This document shows positions 1 through 6,386 of a stretch of 9,912 bases of DNA, one piece after another (within the stretch, counting starts at the first letter, position 1; every line of letters starts with the position of its first letter). Origin of the DNA: Candidatus Omnitrophota bacterium. GTDB lineage: Bacteria; Omnitrophota; Koll11; Gygaellales; Profunditerraquicolaceae. The stretch is taken from positions 1 to 9,912 of the forward strand of contig JAPLLP010000275.1 in the NCBI GenBank assembly GCA_026387515.1. Direction: 5' to 3'. The position numbers and the translations under genes are program-made. The notes beneath the pieces were generated by a model. That model ran no database searches. It was not told the origin of the DNA and saw only the letters and a program-made list of their open reading frames with translations.

Positions 1-97
1 CCTGGGCCACGTTAATCTATCCACTACTCAGATATACACGCACCTTACCACCGAAAGGCTCAAAAGCGTCTATGACAAGGCGCACCCGCGCGCATAA
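1..97 (+). CDS. XerC/XerD-type tyrosine recombinase, C-terminal end (partial)
   Basis: Only the last 31 codons are present, read from base 2 to the TAA at 95-97. They contain [14 protein letters not shown], the C-terminal catalytic box of Xer recombinases: the His of LGH (bases 8-10) is a conserved active-site residue and the Tyr of IYTH (bases 35-37) is the nucleophile that attacks DNA. The protein ends in AHPRA, as XerC and XerD proteins commonly do. Known family role: site-specific recombination that resolves chromosome dimers at dif before cell division. The fragment is too short to decide between XerC and XerD. An integron or phage integrase is less likely given the very Xer-like ending. 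The stop lies 18 nt before waaA, so the two may be co-transcribed. Confidence 0.88.
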   Translation, partial: LGHVNLSTTQIYTHLTTERLKSVYDKAHPRA

Positions 98-115
98 AAG
101 GTAAAACCAAAAAAT

Positions 116-769
116 ATGTTTATTATTTACGACCTGGTATTTCTGGTTATTTCTGTTTTTTACCTCCCGGTTTATTTATTCCGCCGCAAATTTCACCGGA
201 GTTTTTTCTCGCGCCTGGGAATTTTACCGCGGCATCTGGATTTGGGCCGTCCGATCTGGATCCACGCGGTGAGCGTGGGAGAGGCGATCATGGTCCGTCC
301 CCTTCTTGATAAACTGCGCCGGGAATTCCCTGATAAGCGTTTTGTCATCTCTACTGTCACGACTACCGGTAATGCTATCGCCAGGGGTACGGCCGGCGAA
401 AAAGATCTCGTCACTTATCTGCCGCTAGACTTTAGTTTTATCGTCGACAAGGTCATCGATAAGATTAATCCTAGCTTATTTATTATCGCCGAGACAGAGC
501 TCTGGCCGAACCTGATATCGCAACTCCACAAAAGAAATGTTCCGGTGGTGATTGTCAACGGAAGGATTTCTGATGCGTCTTTCAGAGGTTATTGCGCCAT
601 CAGGTTCCTGCTCGGAACATTCTTAAATAAGGTGGCCGGGTTTTTGGTGCAGTCCGAAAGCGATCAAACGAGGTTATTGGCTTTAGGGGTCAAAGAAGAT
701 AAGGTGCGGGTAACGGGCAATATGAAGTTTGATCATGAAAAGATTACTCGGAGTTTCGCGCTAAGTTGA
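116..769 (+). CDS. waaA: 3-deoxy-D-manno-octulosonic acid (Kdo) transferase WaaA, N-terminal part (frameshifted)
   Basis: WaaA (KdtA, GT30) moves Kdo from CMP-Kdo onto lipid IVA at the cytoplasmic face of the inner membrane. This 217-residue frame is the N-terminal half: a hydrophobic anchor at residues 2-22, then a basic stretch, then IWIHAVSVGEA, in which Glu56 matches the catalytic base of the family. ISTVTTTGN and ETELWPNL are further family motifs. The reading runs through GNMKFDHEK and then falls into an unrelated tail (ITRSFALS) and a TGA at 767-769. The rest of the enzyme continues at once in the -1 frame (766-1356), and the two parts sum to about 413 residues, normal for WaaA. Adding one A to the A4 run at 738-741 gives a smooth junction, FDHEKDYSEFRAKL. 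An A-rich AAAAGG (96-101) lies rather far upstream of the ATG; no other start fits the family better. Confidence 0.9.
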   Translation: MFIIYDLVFLVISVFYLPVYLFRRKFHRSFFSRLGILPRHLDLGRPIWIHAVSVGEAIMVRPLLDKLRREFPDKRFVISTVTTTGNAIARGTAGEKDLVTYLPLDFSFIVDKVIDKINPSLFIIAETELWPNLISQLHKRNVPVVIVNGRISDASFRGYCAIRFLLGTFLNKVAGFLVQSESDQTRLLALGVKEDKVRVTGNMKFDHEKITRSFALS

Positions 770-1356
770 ACCTGAGGCCTGAAGAGAAACTTTTTGTGGC
801 GGGGAGTACCCATCCCGGAGAAGAAGAAGCGGTGTTATCCGCTTACAGGAGACTGGCCAAGCAATTCATTGCCCTGCGTTTATTGATCGTCCCGCGCCAC
901 CCGCCAAGGGCAAAGGAAGTCGGGAGGTTGGTATTAAAATATGGATTTACCCCTGTTTTCATTTCTCAACCCGAACGCGTAACGCAGGGGGCAGTTTTTA
1001 TCCTTGATACCGTGGGCCAGCTTACGAATTATTATGCTATAGCCGATATCGTCTTTATGGGCGGGAGCTTGGTAAAAAAAGGCGGACATAATATTTTGGA
1101 GCCTGCGCTGTTTGCCAAGCCTATTCTTTTCGGCAGGCAGATGTTTAATTTCCGGGATATCGCGGACCTCTTTCTGCGAAACCGCGGGGCGATCTTAGTG
1201 CAACGTAAAGAAGAGTTGTTTCTCAAATTAAGGTTCCTCCTGGATAATCCGTCCTTAATGTCGCAATTAGGCCAGGCTGCCCAGAGGTTGGTATTGGATA
1301 ACCAGGGGGCTACAGATAAGAACCTGAAGATCATTAAGGAGTTGATAAGGCCGTGA
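766..1356 (+). CDS. waaA: Kdo transferase WaaA, C-terminal part (frameshifted)
   Basis: This is the C-terminal GT-B domain of the same Kdo transferase, which binds CMP-Kdo. It shows the family motifs STHPGEEE near the start, LIVPRHPPRA, and GGSLVKKGGHNILEPA, followed by KPILFGRQMFNFRDI. The TTG at 766 is probably not a true start: the frame is open back to base 739, and the upstream codons read KDYSEFRAKL, which joins well to the N-terminal part after a one-base repair. I therefore regard 116-1356 as one gene interrupted once. If the break is real, neither half should work alone, because the catalytic Glu is in the first half and donor binding is in this one. The stop overlaps the GTG start of the TPR gene (GTGA, 1353-1356), as expected in an operon. 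Confidence 0.88.
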   Translation: MNLRPEEKLFVAGSTHPGEEEAVLSAYRRLAKQFIALRLLIVPRHPPRAKEVGRLVLKYGFTPVFISQPERVTQGAVFILDTVGQLTNYYAIADIVFMGGSLVKKGGHNILEPALFAKPILFGRQMFNFRDIADLFLRNRGAILVQRKEELFLKLRFLLDNPSLMSQLGQAAQRLVLDNQGATDKNLKIIKELIRP

Positions 1357-1721
1357 GCCATAATAGCGGATTACTGCAAATTCGGCTGGAGCTCGACGAC
1401 GCAATTACCTATGGTAGTAAAACTTCTGCCTTAAAGATCGCGGGGCGCGGGTTGAAACAGGCTAAAGTTAGCGGCCGGTCCGGAGAGGTAGAATATTTTA
1501 AAGGCCAGATCGAATTGTTGCGCGAAAAATTCGCGAATGCCATTATGCATTTTGACAAGGCTATAAAATTTAATCCTAAAGACGGAGCCGCTTACAATGA
1601 TCGGGCCTTATGTATGGTAGAGTTGGGGATAATCGACGAGGCGTTCTATTATTTTGATAAAGGGATCAAGGTAGAGCCTGACTATGCTACCATTTATCAC
1701 AATAAGGGATGGGGCTCCTGA
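1353..1721 (+). CDS. TPR-repeat protein, N-terminal part (frameshifted)
   Basis: This is a tetratricopeptide-repeat protein, so protein-protein interaction is likely; its partner is unknown. The GTG start overlaps the waaA stop and is preceded by AAGGAG (1336-1341), 11 nt away. Residues 1-44 look like a degenerate helical repeat. TPR1 is about residues 45-78 (ending FNPKDG), TPR2 about 79-112 (EVELG-type turn, ending KVEPD), and TPR3 begins at about 113 (TIYHNKGW). The frame ends in mid-repeat at the TGA at 1719-1721. The missing second half of TPR3 follows immediately in the -1 frame, so this is one gene of about 206 codons with one break near the G4 run at 1711-1714. No signal peptide or membrane segment is visible. 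Its place between waaA and trpB2 suggests co-expression but not a specific job. Confidence 0.82.
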   Translation: MSHNSGLLQIRLELDDAITYGSKTSALKIAGRGLKQAKVSGRSGEVEYFKGQIELLREKFANAIMHFDKAIKFNPKDGAAYNDRALCMVELGIIDEAFYYFDKGIKVEPDYATIYHNKGWGS

Positions 1722-1972
1722 ATAATATCGGACGCCACAGCGAGGCGATAAAGTATTTGCTTAAAGCTCTGGAGCTTGAGCCGGAGCGCGCAGTGACCTA
1801 TGATAATCTCGCCGACGCGCTTTTAAATCTCAATGATTACCAGGGGGCAAAAGAGTCTTACGAGAAAGTGCTTAAATTGCTTAAGCCGGGTTGCTGCGGC
1901 GAGATAAGAAAGAATATCGCCCGCCAGTTAAAGTCATTAAAGCAAAAAACGCTAAAAAATCTAGAAAGGTAG
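1709..1972 (+). CDS. TPR-repeat protein, C-terminal part (frameshifted)
   Basis: This is a continuation of the TPR protein. It begins with the second half of TPR3 ([16 protein letters not shown], then ALELEPERA) and has a complete TPR4 ([19 protein letters not shown], then a lysine-rich helix). The tail is strongly basic. The ATG at 1709 is probably not a true start: it falls inside the helix that the upstream frame was coding. With one extra base in the GGGG run the junction reads NKGWGLLNNIG, giving a 35-residue repeat; removing two G instead gives NKGWLLNNIG and an exact 34-residue repeat. Sequence alone does not decide between these. The TAG stop is 5 nt before the trpB2 start, and the Shine-Dalgarno of trpB2 lies within the last codons of this gene. 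Confidence 0.8.
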   Translation: MGLLNNIGRHSEAIKYLLKALELEPERAVTYDNLADALLNLNDYQGAKESYEKVLKLLKPGCCGEIRKNIARQLKSLKQKTLKNLER

Positions 1973-1977
1973 AGATC

Positions 1978-3321
1978 ATGGAAGAATATAAAATTTTGCT
2001 TTCTGAAAAAGATATTCCCGAGGCCTGGTATAACCTTATACCTGATCTGCCGTTTAATTTGCCGGCACCCATACATCCCGGTACAAAACAACCTTTACAG
2101 AAGAAGGATCTGCAGATGATTTTTCCTGATTCTCTCATTGAGCAGGAGATGAGTGGGCAAAAATGGATAGCTATCCCCCGGGAAATCCGCGACATTTACC
2201 GTCTGTGGCGGCCTACTCCTTTGCGCAGGGCTCATCGCCTTGAGAAGTATCTTAAGACCAAGGCCCGGATATATTATAAAGACGAAAGTGTTTCTCCTAC
2301 CGGCAGCCACAAGACCAATACCGCGGTTGCCCAGGCCTATTATAACAAGCAGGCAGGCATAAAGCGTTTAAGCACGGAAACAGGCGCCGGCCAGTGGGGG
2401 GCGGCTTTAAGTTTTGCCTGTAATGTTTTTGGGCTTTCCTGCCGCGTTTATATGGTCAAGGTGAGCTTCCACCAAAAACCTTTCCGTAAATCCCTTATGC
2501 ATGCCTGGGGAGCCCAGGTAGTAGCTTCTCCTTCGGAGATTACCGAATCCGGTAAGGCGATATTGAAGGCCGATCCGCATTGTCAGGGTAGCCTGGGGAT
2601 TGCTATATCTGAGGCAGTGGAGGAGGCAGCCAAGAATAAGGATACTAATTATTCGCTGGGCAGCGTGTTGAATCATGTCTTGTTACATCAAACGGTCATT
2701 GGCCTGGAGACTAAAAAACAATTGAAGATAGCCGGAGAGAAGCCGGATTATATTGTTGCCTGCGTCGGCGGAGGGAGTAATTTCGGAGGATTGGTTCTGC
2801 CTTTTATAAAAGACAAACTAAAAGATAGGAATATGAGGATAGTCGCGGTTGAGCCCACAGCTTGCCCGAGCCTGACTAGGGGTCAGTACCGCTATGACTT
2901 TGGGGATACGGCGTGTTTAACGCCCTTGCTTAAAATGTTTACCCTGGGGCACAAGTTTATCCCGCCCGGCATCCATGCCGGAGGCCTGCGCTACCACGGT
3001 TGTTCTCCTTTGGTCAGCGCCTTGCATGCCAAGGGTATTGTGGATTCAGTGGCTTATCCGCAACTAGAGGTATTTAAGTCGGCAATCATCTTTGCCCGGA
3101 CCGAAGGGATTATTCCCGCCCCGGAGACGGCGCACGCGATCAAAGCCACCATAGATATCGCCAAAAGAGCCCGTAGGGATGAGTGTATCGTATTTAACTT
3201 CAGCGGGCACGGCTTCCTGGACCTGTCTTCTTATGACAAATTCTTAGGTGGTAAACTAATAAACTATGCCTTTCCGCGCCTTGAGATAAAAAAGGCACTT
3301 TCTGACCTGCCAATTGTTTGA
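1978..3321 (+). CDS. trpB: TrpB2-type tryptophan synthase beta-like PLP enzyme
   Basis: Tryptophan synthase beta chains join indole and L-serine to make L-tryptophan, using pyridoxal phosphate. At 447 residues, with the long N-terminal extension and signature wording of the TrpB2 group ([56 protein letters not shown]), this is the TrpA-independent subclass rather than classical TrpB1. Lys112 in GSHKTN is the expected PLP lysine, Glu134 in TETGAGQWG the expected catalytic acid, and GGGSN (264-268) the phosphate-binding loop. The ATG at 1978 was chosen because GAAAGG (1964-1969) lies 8 nt upstream and family similarity begins there; a start at 1891 would only add sequence inside the TPR gene. 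No trpA or other trp gene is visible, so the physiological substrate is open (indole salvage or another beta-replacement are possible). The frame is intact. Confidence 0.93.
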   Translation: MEEYKILLSEKDIPEAWYNLIPDLPFNLPAPIHPGTKQPLQKKDLQMIFPDSLIEQEMSGQKWIAIPREIRDIYRLWRPTPLRRAHRLEKYLKTKARIYYKDESVSPTGSHKTNTAVAQAYYNKQAGIKRLSTETGAGQWGAALSFACNVFGLSCRVYMVKVSFHQKPFRKSLMHAWGAQVVASPSEITESGKAILKADPHCQGSLGIAISEAVEEAAKNKDTNYSLGSVLNHVLLHQTVIGLETKKQLKIAGEKPDYIVACVGGGSNFGGLVLPFIKDKLKDRNMRIVAVEPTACPSLTRGQYRYDFGDTACLTPLLKMFTLGHKFIPPGIHAGGLRYHGCSPLVSALHAKGIVDSVAYPQLEVFKSAIIFARTEGIIPAPETAHAIKATIDIAKRARRDECIVFNFSGHGFLDLSSYDKFLGGKLINYAFPRLEIKKALSDLPIV

Positions 3322-3341
3322 TCATTCCATAAGAAAAGTGT

Positions 3342-3370
3342 TTGGGCTTTTAGCTTTTTAGGGGTATAAT
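3342..3370 (+). promoter_or_regulatory. Candidate sigma70-type promoter for the lpxK operon
   Basis: A perfect TATAAT at 3365-3370 is preceded, after a 17-nt spacer, by TTGGGC (3342-3347; first three bases match the -35 consensus). It lies in the only clear intergenic region of the + strand genes (3322-3445), about 75 nt before the lpxK start, so it could drive lpxK and the acyltransferase fusion. The rest of the region is AT-rich and holds no other clear element. The perfect -10 box and ideal spacing support it; the -35 box is weak. Confidence 0.5.
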
Positions 3371-3390
3371 ATTAGTCTTTGATAGCCCAA
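3342..3390. repeat. 7-bp inverted repeat flanking the lpxK promoter candidate
   Basis: TTGGGCT (3342-3348) and its exact reverse complement AGCCCAA (3384-3390) are separated by 35 nt. The left arm coincides with the putative -35 box and the right arm lies just downstream of the expected transcription start. It could be a pair of operator half-sites. The loop is too long for a good terminator and no T-run follows. With only 7 bp it may be chance. Confidence 0.25.
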
Positions 3391-3435
3391 TATTTCTTTA
3401 ACACATTGCAATTGAAATGGTTTTGCCTGTGATAT

Positions 3436-3440
3436 AAGGA
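3436..3440 (+). promoter_or_regulatory. Shine-Dalgarno site that fixes the lpxK start
   Basis: AAGGA lies 5 nt before the ATG at 3446. This is a well-placed ribosome binding site and supports 3446, not the TTG at 3588, as the true translation start of lpxK. Confidence 0.65.
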
Positions 3441-3445
3441 TCGCC

Positions 3446-3586
3446 ATGCAAGGATTTCTCTATAATCTGGCTACTGATAGGTACCAAGGTTTTTTCTACC
3501 GTATAATTAAGCTTTTTCCTTTTATCCGGCATCTACGGTATTATTATAAGGTTATTAGCCGTATTTTACGGTTTAAGGCCTTATAA
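3446..3586 (+). CDS. lpxK: Tetraacyldisaccharide 4'-kinase LpxK, N-terminal part (frameshifted)
   Basis: This short 46-codon frame starts MQGFLYNLATDRYQG, which fits the N-terminus of LpxK. Only about the first 22-24 residues (to RIIKLF) look genuine; beyond that the frame gives a basic, unconvincing peptide and a TAA at 3584-3586. Meanwhile the +1 frame, from about base 3513, reads LLSGIYGIIIRLLAVFYG and then LRPYKLACKVISVGN. This is the membrane anchor and P-loop lead-in expected of LpxK, and it runs directly into the main kinase frame. Removing one T from the T5 run (3513-3517) or the T4 run (3520-3523) makes one 345-residue protein, a normal LpxK length. The transmembrane helix of the repaired protein is about residues 20-43. 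Confidence 0.75.
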   Translation: MQGFLYNLATDRYQGFFYRIIKLFPFIRHLRYYYKVISRILRFKAL

Positions 3587-3587
3587 A

Positions 3588-4484
3588 TTGGCTTGTAAGG
3601 TGATTAGCGTGGGTAATATTACCTTGGGCGGCACAGGTAAAACTCCTTTGGTAGAATATATTGCCAGGCTGCTTAAAGAACGGGGCCAAAAGGTAGCGGT
3701 CTTGACCAGGGGTTATAAAGGGGGCCGCGGAGATCTTTCTGATGAGCCGCTTATGCTGCAAAATAATTTGAAGGGGGTCCCGGTTATAATCAACCCTGAC
3801 CGGCTGGCAGGGGCAAAGGAAGCTATGGGGGACTATGGAGTCAATACTGTGATCCTGGATGACGGTTTCCAGCAGTGGTGGATAAAAAAAGACCTTGAGG
3901 TCGCGGTCATTGACTCAACCAACCCTTTTGGCAACAGTCATGTTTTGCCCCGGGGGATTTTGCGCGAGCCCCTTTCTTCGCTCAGGCGGGCGGATATTTT
4001 TGTCTTGACTAAAACTGATCTCGCGGCAGATACTCTAGCGTTAAGAGATTATTTGACGCGGGTCAATGATTCTGCGGTAATTGTTGAATCCAGGCACGCG
4101 CCTGGCTGCCTTTACGCGCTGGGAGACGGGGATGAGATGATTGAAATTCAGGCTTTAAAGGGAAAGAATGCCGCGCTGATTTCAGGCATAGGCGATCCTG
4201 CCTCGTTTGAGCAGACCGTAAAGAGGCTGGGCATTCATATTGAGCTGAGTTTTAGATTTAATGATCATCATTATTATTCCCAAAAAGATTTTGATAATAT
4301 TTTTACCCAGTGCAGGCAAAAAAATATAGTTAGCGTTATTACTACCGAAAAGGATGCTGCCAGATTAAGTGGGTTCCCTATCAAGGCGCAAGATATTAGG
4401 GTTTGGGTCCTTGGTATCAAGTTGGTCCTGACTAAAAATGAAGAAGGTTTTAGTAACAGATTATTTGGCATATATAACCCTTAA
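3588..4484 (+). CDS. lpxK: Tetraacyldisaccharide 4'-kinase LpxK, main part (5' end in another frame)
   Basis: LpxK phosphorylates the 4' position of the tetraacyldisaccharide lipid A precursor to give lipid IVA, using ATP at the cytoplasmic face of the inner membrane. The Walker A loop is in VGNITLGGTGKTP (about residues 8-20 of this frame, 55-67 of the repaired protein). Further family motifs are VLTRGYKG, SDEPLML, ILDDGFQQW, LPRGILREPLSSLRRAD and the FNDHHYYS box near the C-terminus. The TTG at 3588 is only where a start can be called in this frame. The frame is open further upstream, to about 3507, and carries the missing membrane anchor, so the gene truly begins at 3446 with one frameshift. 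All recognised kinase motifs lie in this part. Its end overlaps the next gene by 47 nt. Confidence 0.92.
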   Translation: MACKVISVGNITLGGTGKTPLVEYIARLLKERGQKVAVLTRGYKGGRGDLSDEPLMLQNNLKGVPVIINPDRLAGAKEAMGDYGVNTVILDDGFQQWWIKKDLEVAVIDSTNPFGNSHVLPRGILREPLSSLRRADIFVLTKTDLAADTLALRDYLTRVNDSAVIVESRHAPGCLYALGDGDEMIEIQALKGKNAALISGIGDPASFEQTVKRLGIHIELSFRFNDHHYYSQKDFDNIFTQCRQKNIVSVITTEKDAARLSGFPIKAQDIRVWVLGIKLVLTKNEEGFSNRLFGIYNP

Positions 4485-6384
4485 GGCCCTAGGGCCTATT
4501 TTAAGGTTTTTACCAAGGACCTACAGCCTTTTCTTGGGTCGTCGGATAGGTGAGTTGGTTTATCTGTTGGATACCAGGCATAGGGCTATTGCCTATGCCA
4601 ATATCCGGCAGGCCATGGGAGATAAGGCATCACCGCGCAGGTTATCGCGGATTACACGCAATTTTTACCGGAATTTCGGGCAGAATATCATCGAGGTATT
4701 TTTCATCCCCGCGATCCATAAGAGCTACATTAATAAATATATCACTTTTGAAGGGCTGGAGCATATAGAAGAGGCTTTTAAGCAGGGCAGGGGTATAATT
4801 TTTGTATCTGTGCATGCCGGTAGCTGGGAGCTTTCCAGTATTATTTGTTCTAACCTGGGCATACCTTTTAGCCTGCTAGTGCGCGACCAGCGTTATCCCA
4901 GGTTAGAGCGTTTATTGAATTCTTACCGCAGCGAGAAGGGCTGCAGGTTTATCCAGAGGGAAAATCAGCTGCGCGAGATCATCCGGGTATTAAAAAATAA
5001 CGAATCTATCGGTATGTCCTTGGATCAGGGGGGGCATGCCGGAGAGCTGGTAGATTTCTTTGGTAAAGAGGCTTCTATGGCTTCCGGCGCGGTAAAGCTG
5101 GCCTTAAAATACGATTCCGCGATCATACCGATATTCTATACCAGGGTTAAAGGTCCTTATATAAAAACTATTATCGCTCCCGCGTACAAGGTAAGAAAAG
5201 GCCCTGATTCGGAAAAAGATGTCCAGCTTAACCTGCAGGAATTAGTGCATATTTTTGAGAGTTTCATCTTGCGATATCCTCAGGAATACCTCTGGACCTA
5301 TAAGATATGGAAGTATGGGCGGGTGAGGCGGGTTCTTATTTTAAGCGACGCTAAAACCGGTCACCTCAGGCAGTCTCAAGCCGTAGCTCAGGCCATTGAT
5401 AATATTTATGCTAAGAGGGGGTGGCGCGCGGAGATTCAGGAGGTGGAGATACGTTTTAAGGATAAGTTGTCCAAGCTTGGTTTTATGGCAGGGAGTTTGT
5501 TGTCGGGAAAATATAATTGCCAGGGGTGCTTGAGTTGTTTTAGCAGATTTTTGGAAGATAAGACGCGCGGGTTATTGCTGGAAGTTAGGCCCGATATTAT
5601 TATCTCCTGCGGCTCAAGCGTATCGGCGGTAAATTTCATACTCAGCAGGGAGAACAATGCCAAGAGTATTTGCGTAATGCGGCCCGGCGTCCTAAGCACA
5701 CGGAGATTTGACGTTGTGCTTATGCCGCGGCACGATAATCCTGCCCGCAGGAAGAATATCTTAGTCACTGAGGGAGCGCTTAATATTATAGATGAGCAAT
5801 ACCTAAAAGACCAGTTTCGCCAATTAGAACAGGATCAGGGTGCGCGGTTTTCCTCCGGGGATACGTATCTGGGTTTATTGCTCGGAGGAGACACCAAGAA
5901 TTTCTCTCTGAGTCCTGAAAAGGTTAGGGTAGCCATTGCCCAATTAAAAGCAGCGGCGGAAAATCTGGGCGCCTTTCTCTTGGTAACGAGCTCTCGGCGT
6001 ACCCCCGCGGCCGTAGAAAAGCTGCTTAAGGATGAATTGGCTGATTATCCGCGTTTGAGATTATTGATTATCGCTAGTGAGCATAATCCCGCTTACGCCG
6101 TGGGCGCGATACTGGCTTTGAGTAAAATAGTGGTTATTTCCCCGGAGAGTATTTCTATGGTCTCCGAGGCCGCCTCTTCCGGAAGGTGCGTCTTGGTATT
6201 CAAATCTTCGGTTGACAAGCGCCACAGTACTTTTTTGCATAATTTGGATGAGAAAAAATACATCCGTCTGGTTGAAACAAACGGTATTTCTTCCGCTATT
6301 GGCGAGCTTTGGAGGCAACCAGCGGGAGGACCGGTTCTTAATGACAGGTTGAAAATAGAGAGTTTTTTGGCTGGAGGGCTTTAA
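4438..6384 (+). CDS. Fusion: LpxL/HtrB-type lipid A acyltransferase + ELM1 (DUF1022) domain
   Basis: Residues 1 to about 293 are a lysophospholipid/lipid A acyltransferase of the LpxL/HtrB/LpxM family, which moves acyl chains onto Kdo-lipid IVA at the inner membrane. They include a hydrophobic N-terminus, LDTRHRAIAYANIRQA, the H-x4-E catalytic motif HAGSWE (His126, Glu131), SLDQGGH, and the closing LWTYKIWK. From about residue 297 to 648 follows an ELM1/DUF1022 domain, opening with RVLILSDAKTGHLRQSQA and carrying CGSSVSAV, MPRHDNPARRKN, LLGGDTKNF, TSSRRTP and SPESISMVSEAASSG. Mitochondrial fission protein ELM1 is the eukaryotic namesake; the bacterial domain looks like a GT-B glycosyltransferase fold, but its reaction is not known to me. 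A normal LpxL is about 300 residues, so this 648-residue protein is two full domains in one intact frame. The start has no clear Shine-Dalgarno and overlaps lpxK by 47 nt, suggesting translational coupling. Confidence 0.88.
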   Translation: MKKVLVTDYLAYITLKALGPILRFLPRTYSLFLGRRIGELVYLLDTRHRAIAYANIRQAMGDKASPRRLSRITRNFYRNFGQNIIEVFFIPAIHKSYINKYITFEGLEHIEEAFKQGRGIIFVSVHAGSWELSSIICSNLGIPFSLLVRDQRYPRLERLLNSYRSEKGCRFIQRENQLREIIRVLKNNESIGMSLDQGGHAGELVDFFGKEASMASGAVKLALKYDSAIIPIFYTRVKGPYIKTIIAPAYKVRKGPDSEKDVQLNLQELVHIFESFILRYPQEYLWTYKIWKYGRVRRVLILSDAKTGHLRQSQAVAQAIDNIYAKRGWRAEIQEVEIRFKDKLSKLGFMAGSLLSGKYNCQGCLSCFSRFLEDKTRGLLLEVRPDIIISCGSSVSAVNFILSRENNAKSICVMRPGVLSTRRFDVVLMPRHDNPARRKNILVTEGALNIIDEQYLKDQFRQLEQDQGARFSSGDTYLGLLLGGDTKNFSLSPEKVRVAIAQLKAAAENLGAFLLVTSSRRTPAAVEKLLKDELADYPRLRLLIIASEHNPAYAVGAILALSKIVVISPESISMVSEAASSGRCVLVFKSSVDKRHSTFLHNLDEKKYIRLVETNGISSAIGELWRQPAGGPVLNDRLKIESFLAGGL

Positions 6385-6386
6385 AT

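Noticed and set aside
738..770. Programmed -1 frameshifting in waaA
   Set aside because: No in-phase slippery heptamer and no obvious downstream stem; the same kind of break occurs in two unrelated genes nearby, so a technical or mutational cause is simpler.
1891..1977. Longer trpB2 starting at 1891
   Set aside because: It would add a basic 29-residue tail coded within the TPR gene; the ATG at 1978 has a good ribosome site and matches where the family begins.
3330..3360. Rho-independent terminator after trpB2 (AAAAG...CTTTT)
   Set aside because: The possible stem is five AT-rich pairs and too weak to call.
3412..3438. Second promoter TTGAAA...TATAAG before lpxK
   Set aside because: The spacer is only 15 nt and the -10 box overlaps the Shine-Dalgarno, leaving no room for a normal leader.
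738..3523. Phase-variable (contingency) homopolymer switches in LPS genes
   Set aside because: The runs are only 4-5 bases long, much shorter than the tracts normally seen in phase variation, and one of the genes is not a surface-structure enzyme.
3573..3761. Reverse-strand frame across the lpxK P-loop region
   Set aside because: It is antisense to the strongest LpxK motifs and its protein has no family-like pattern.
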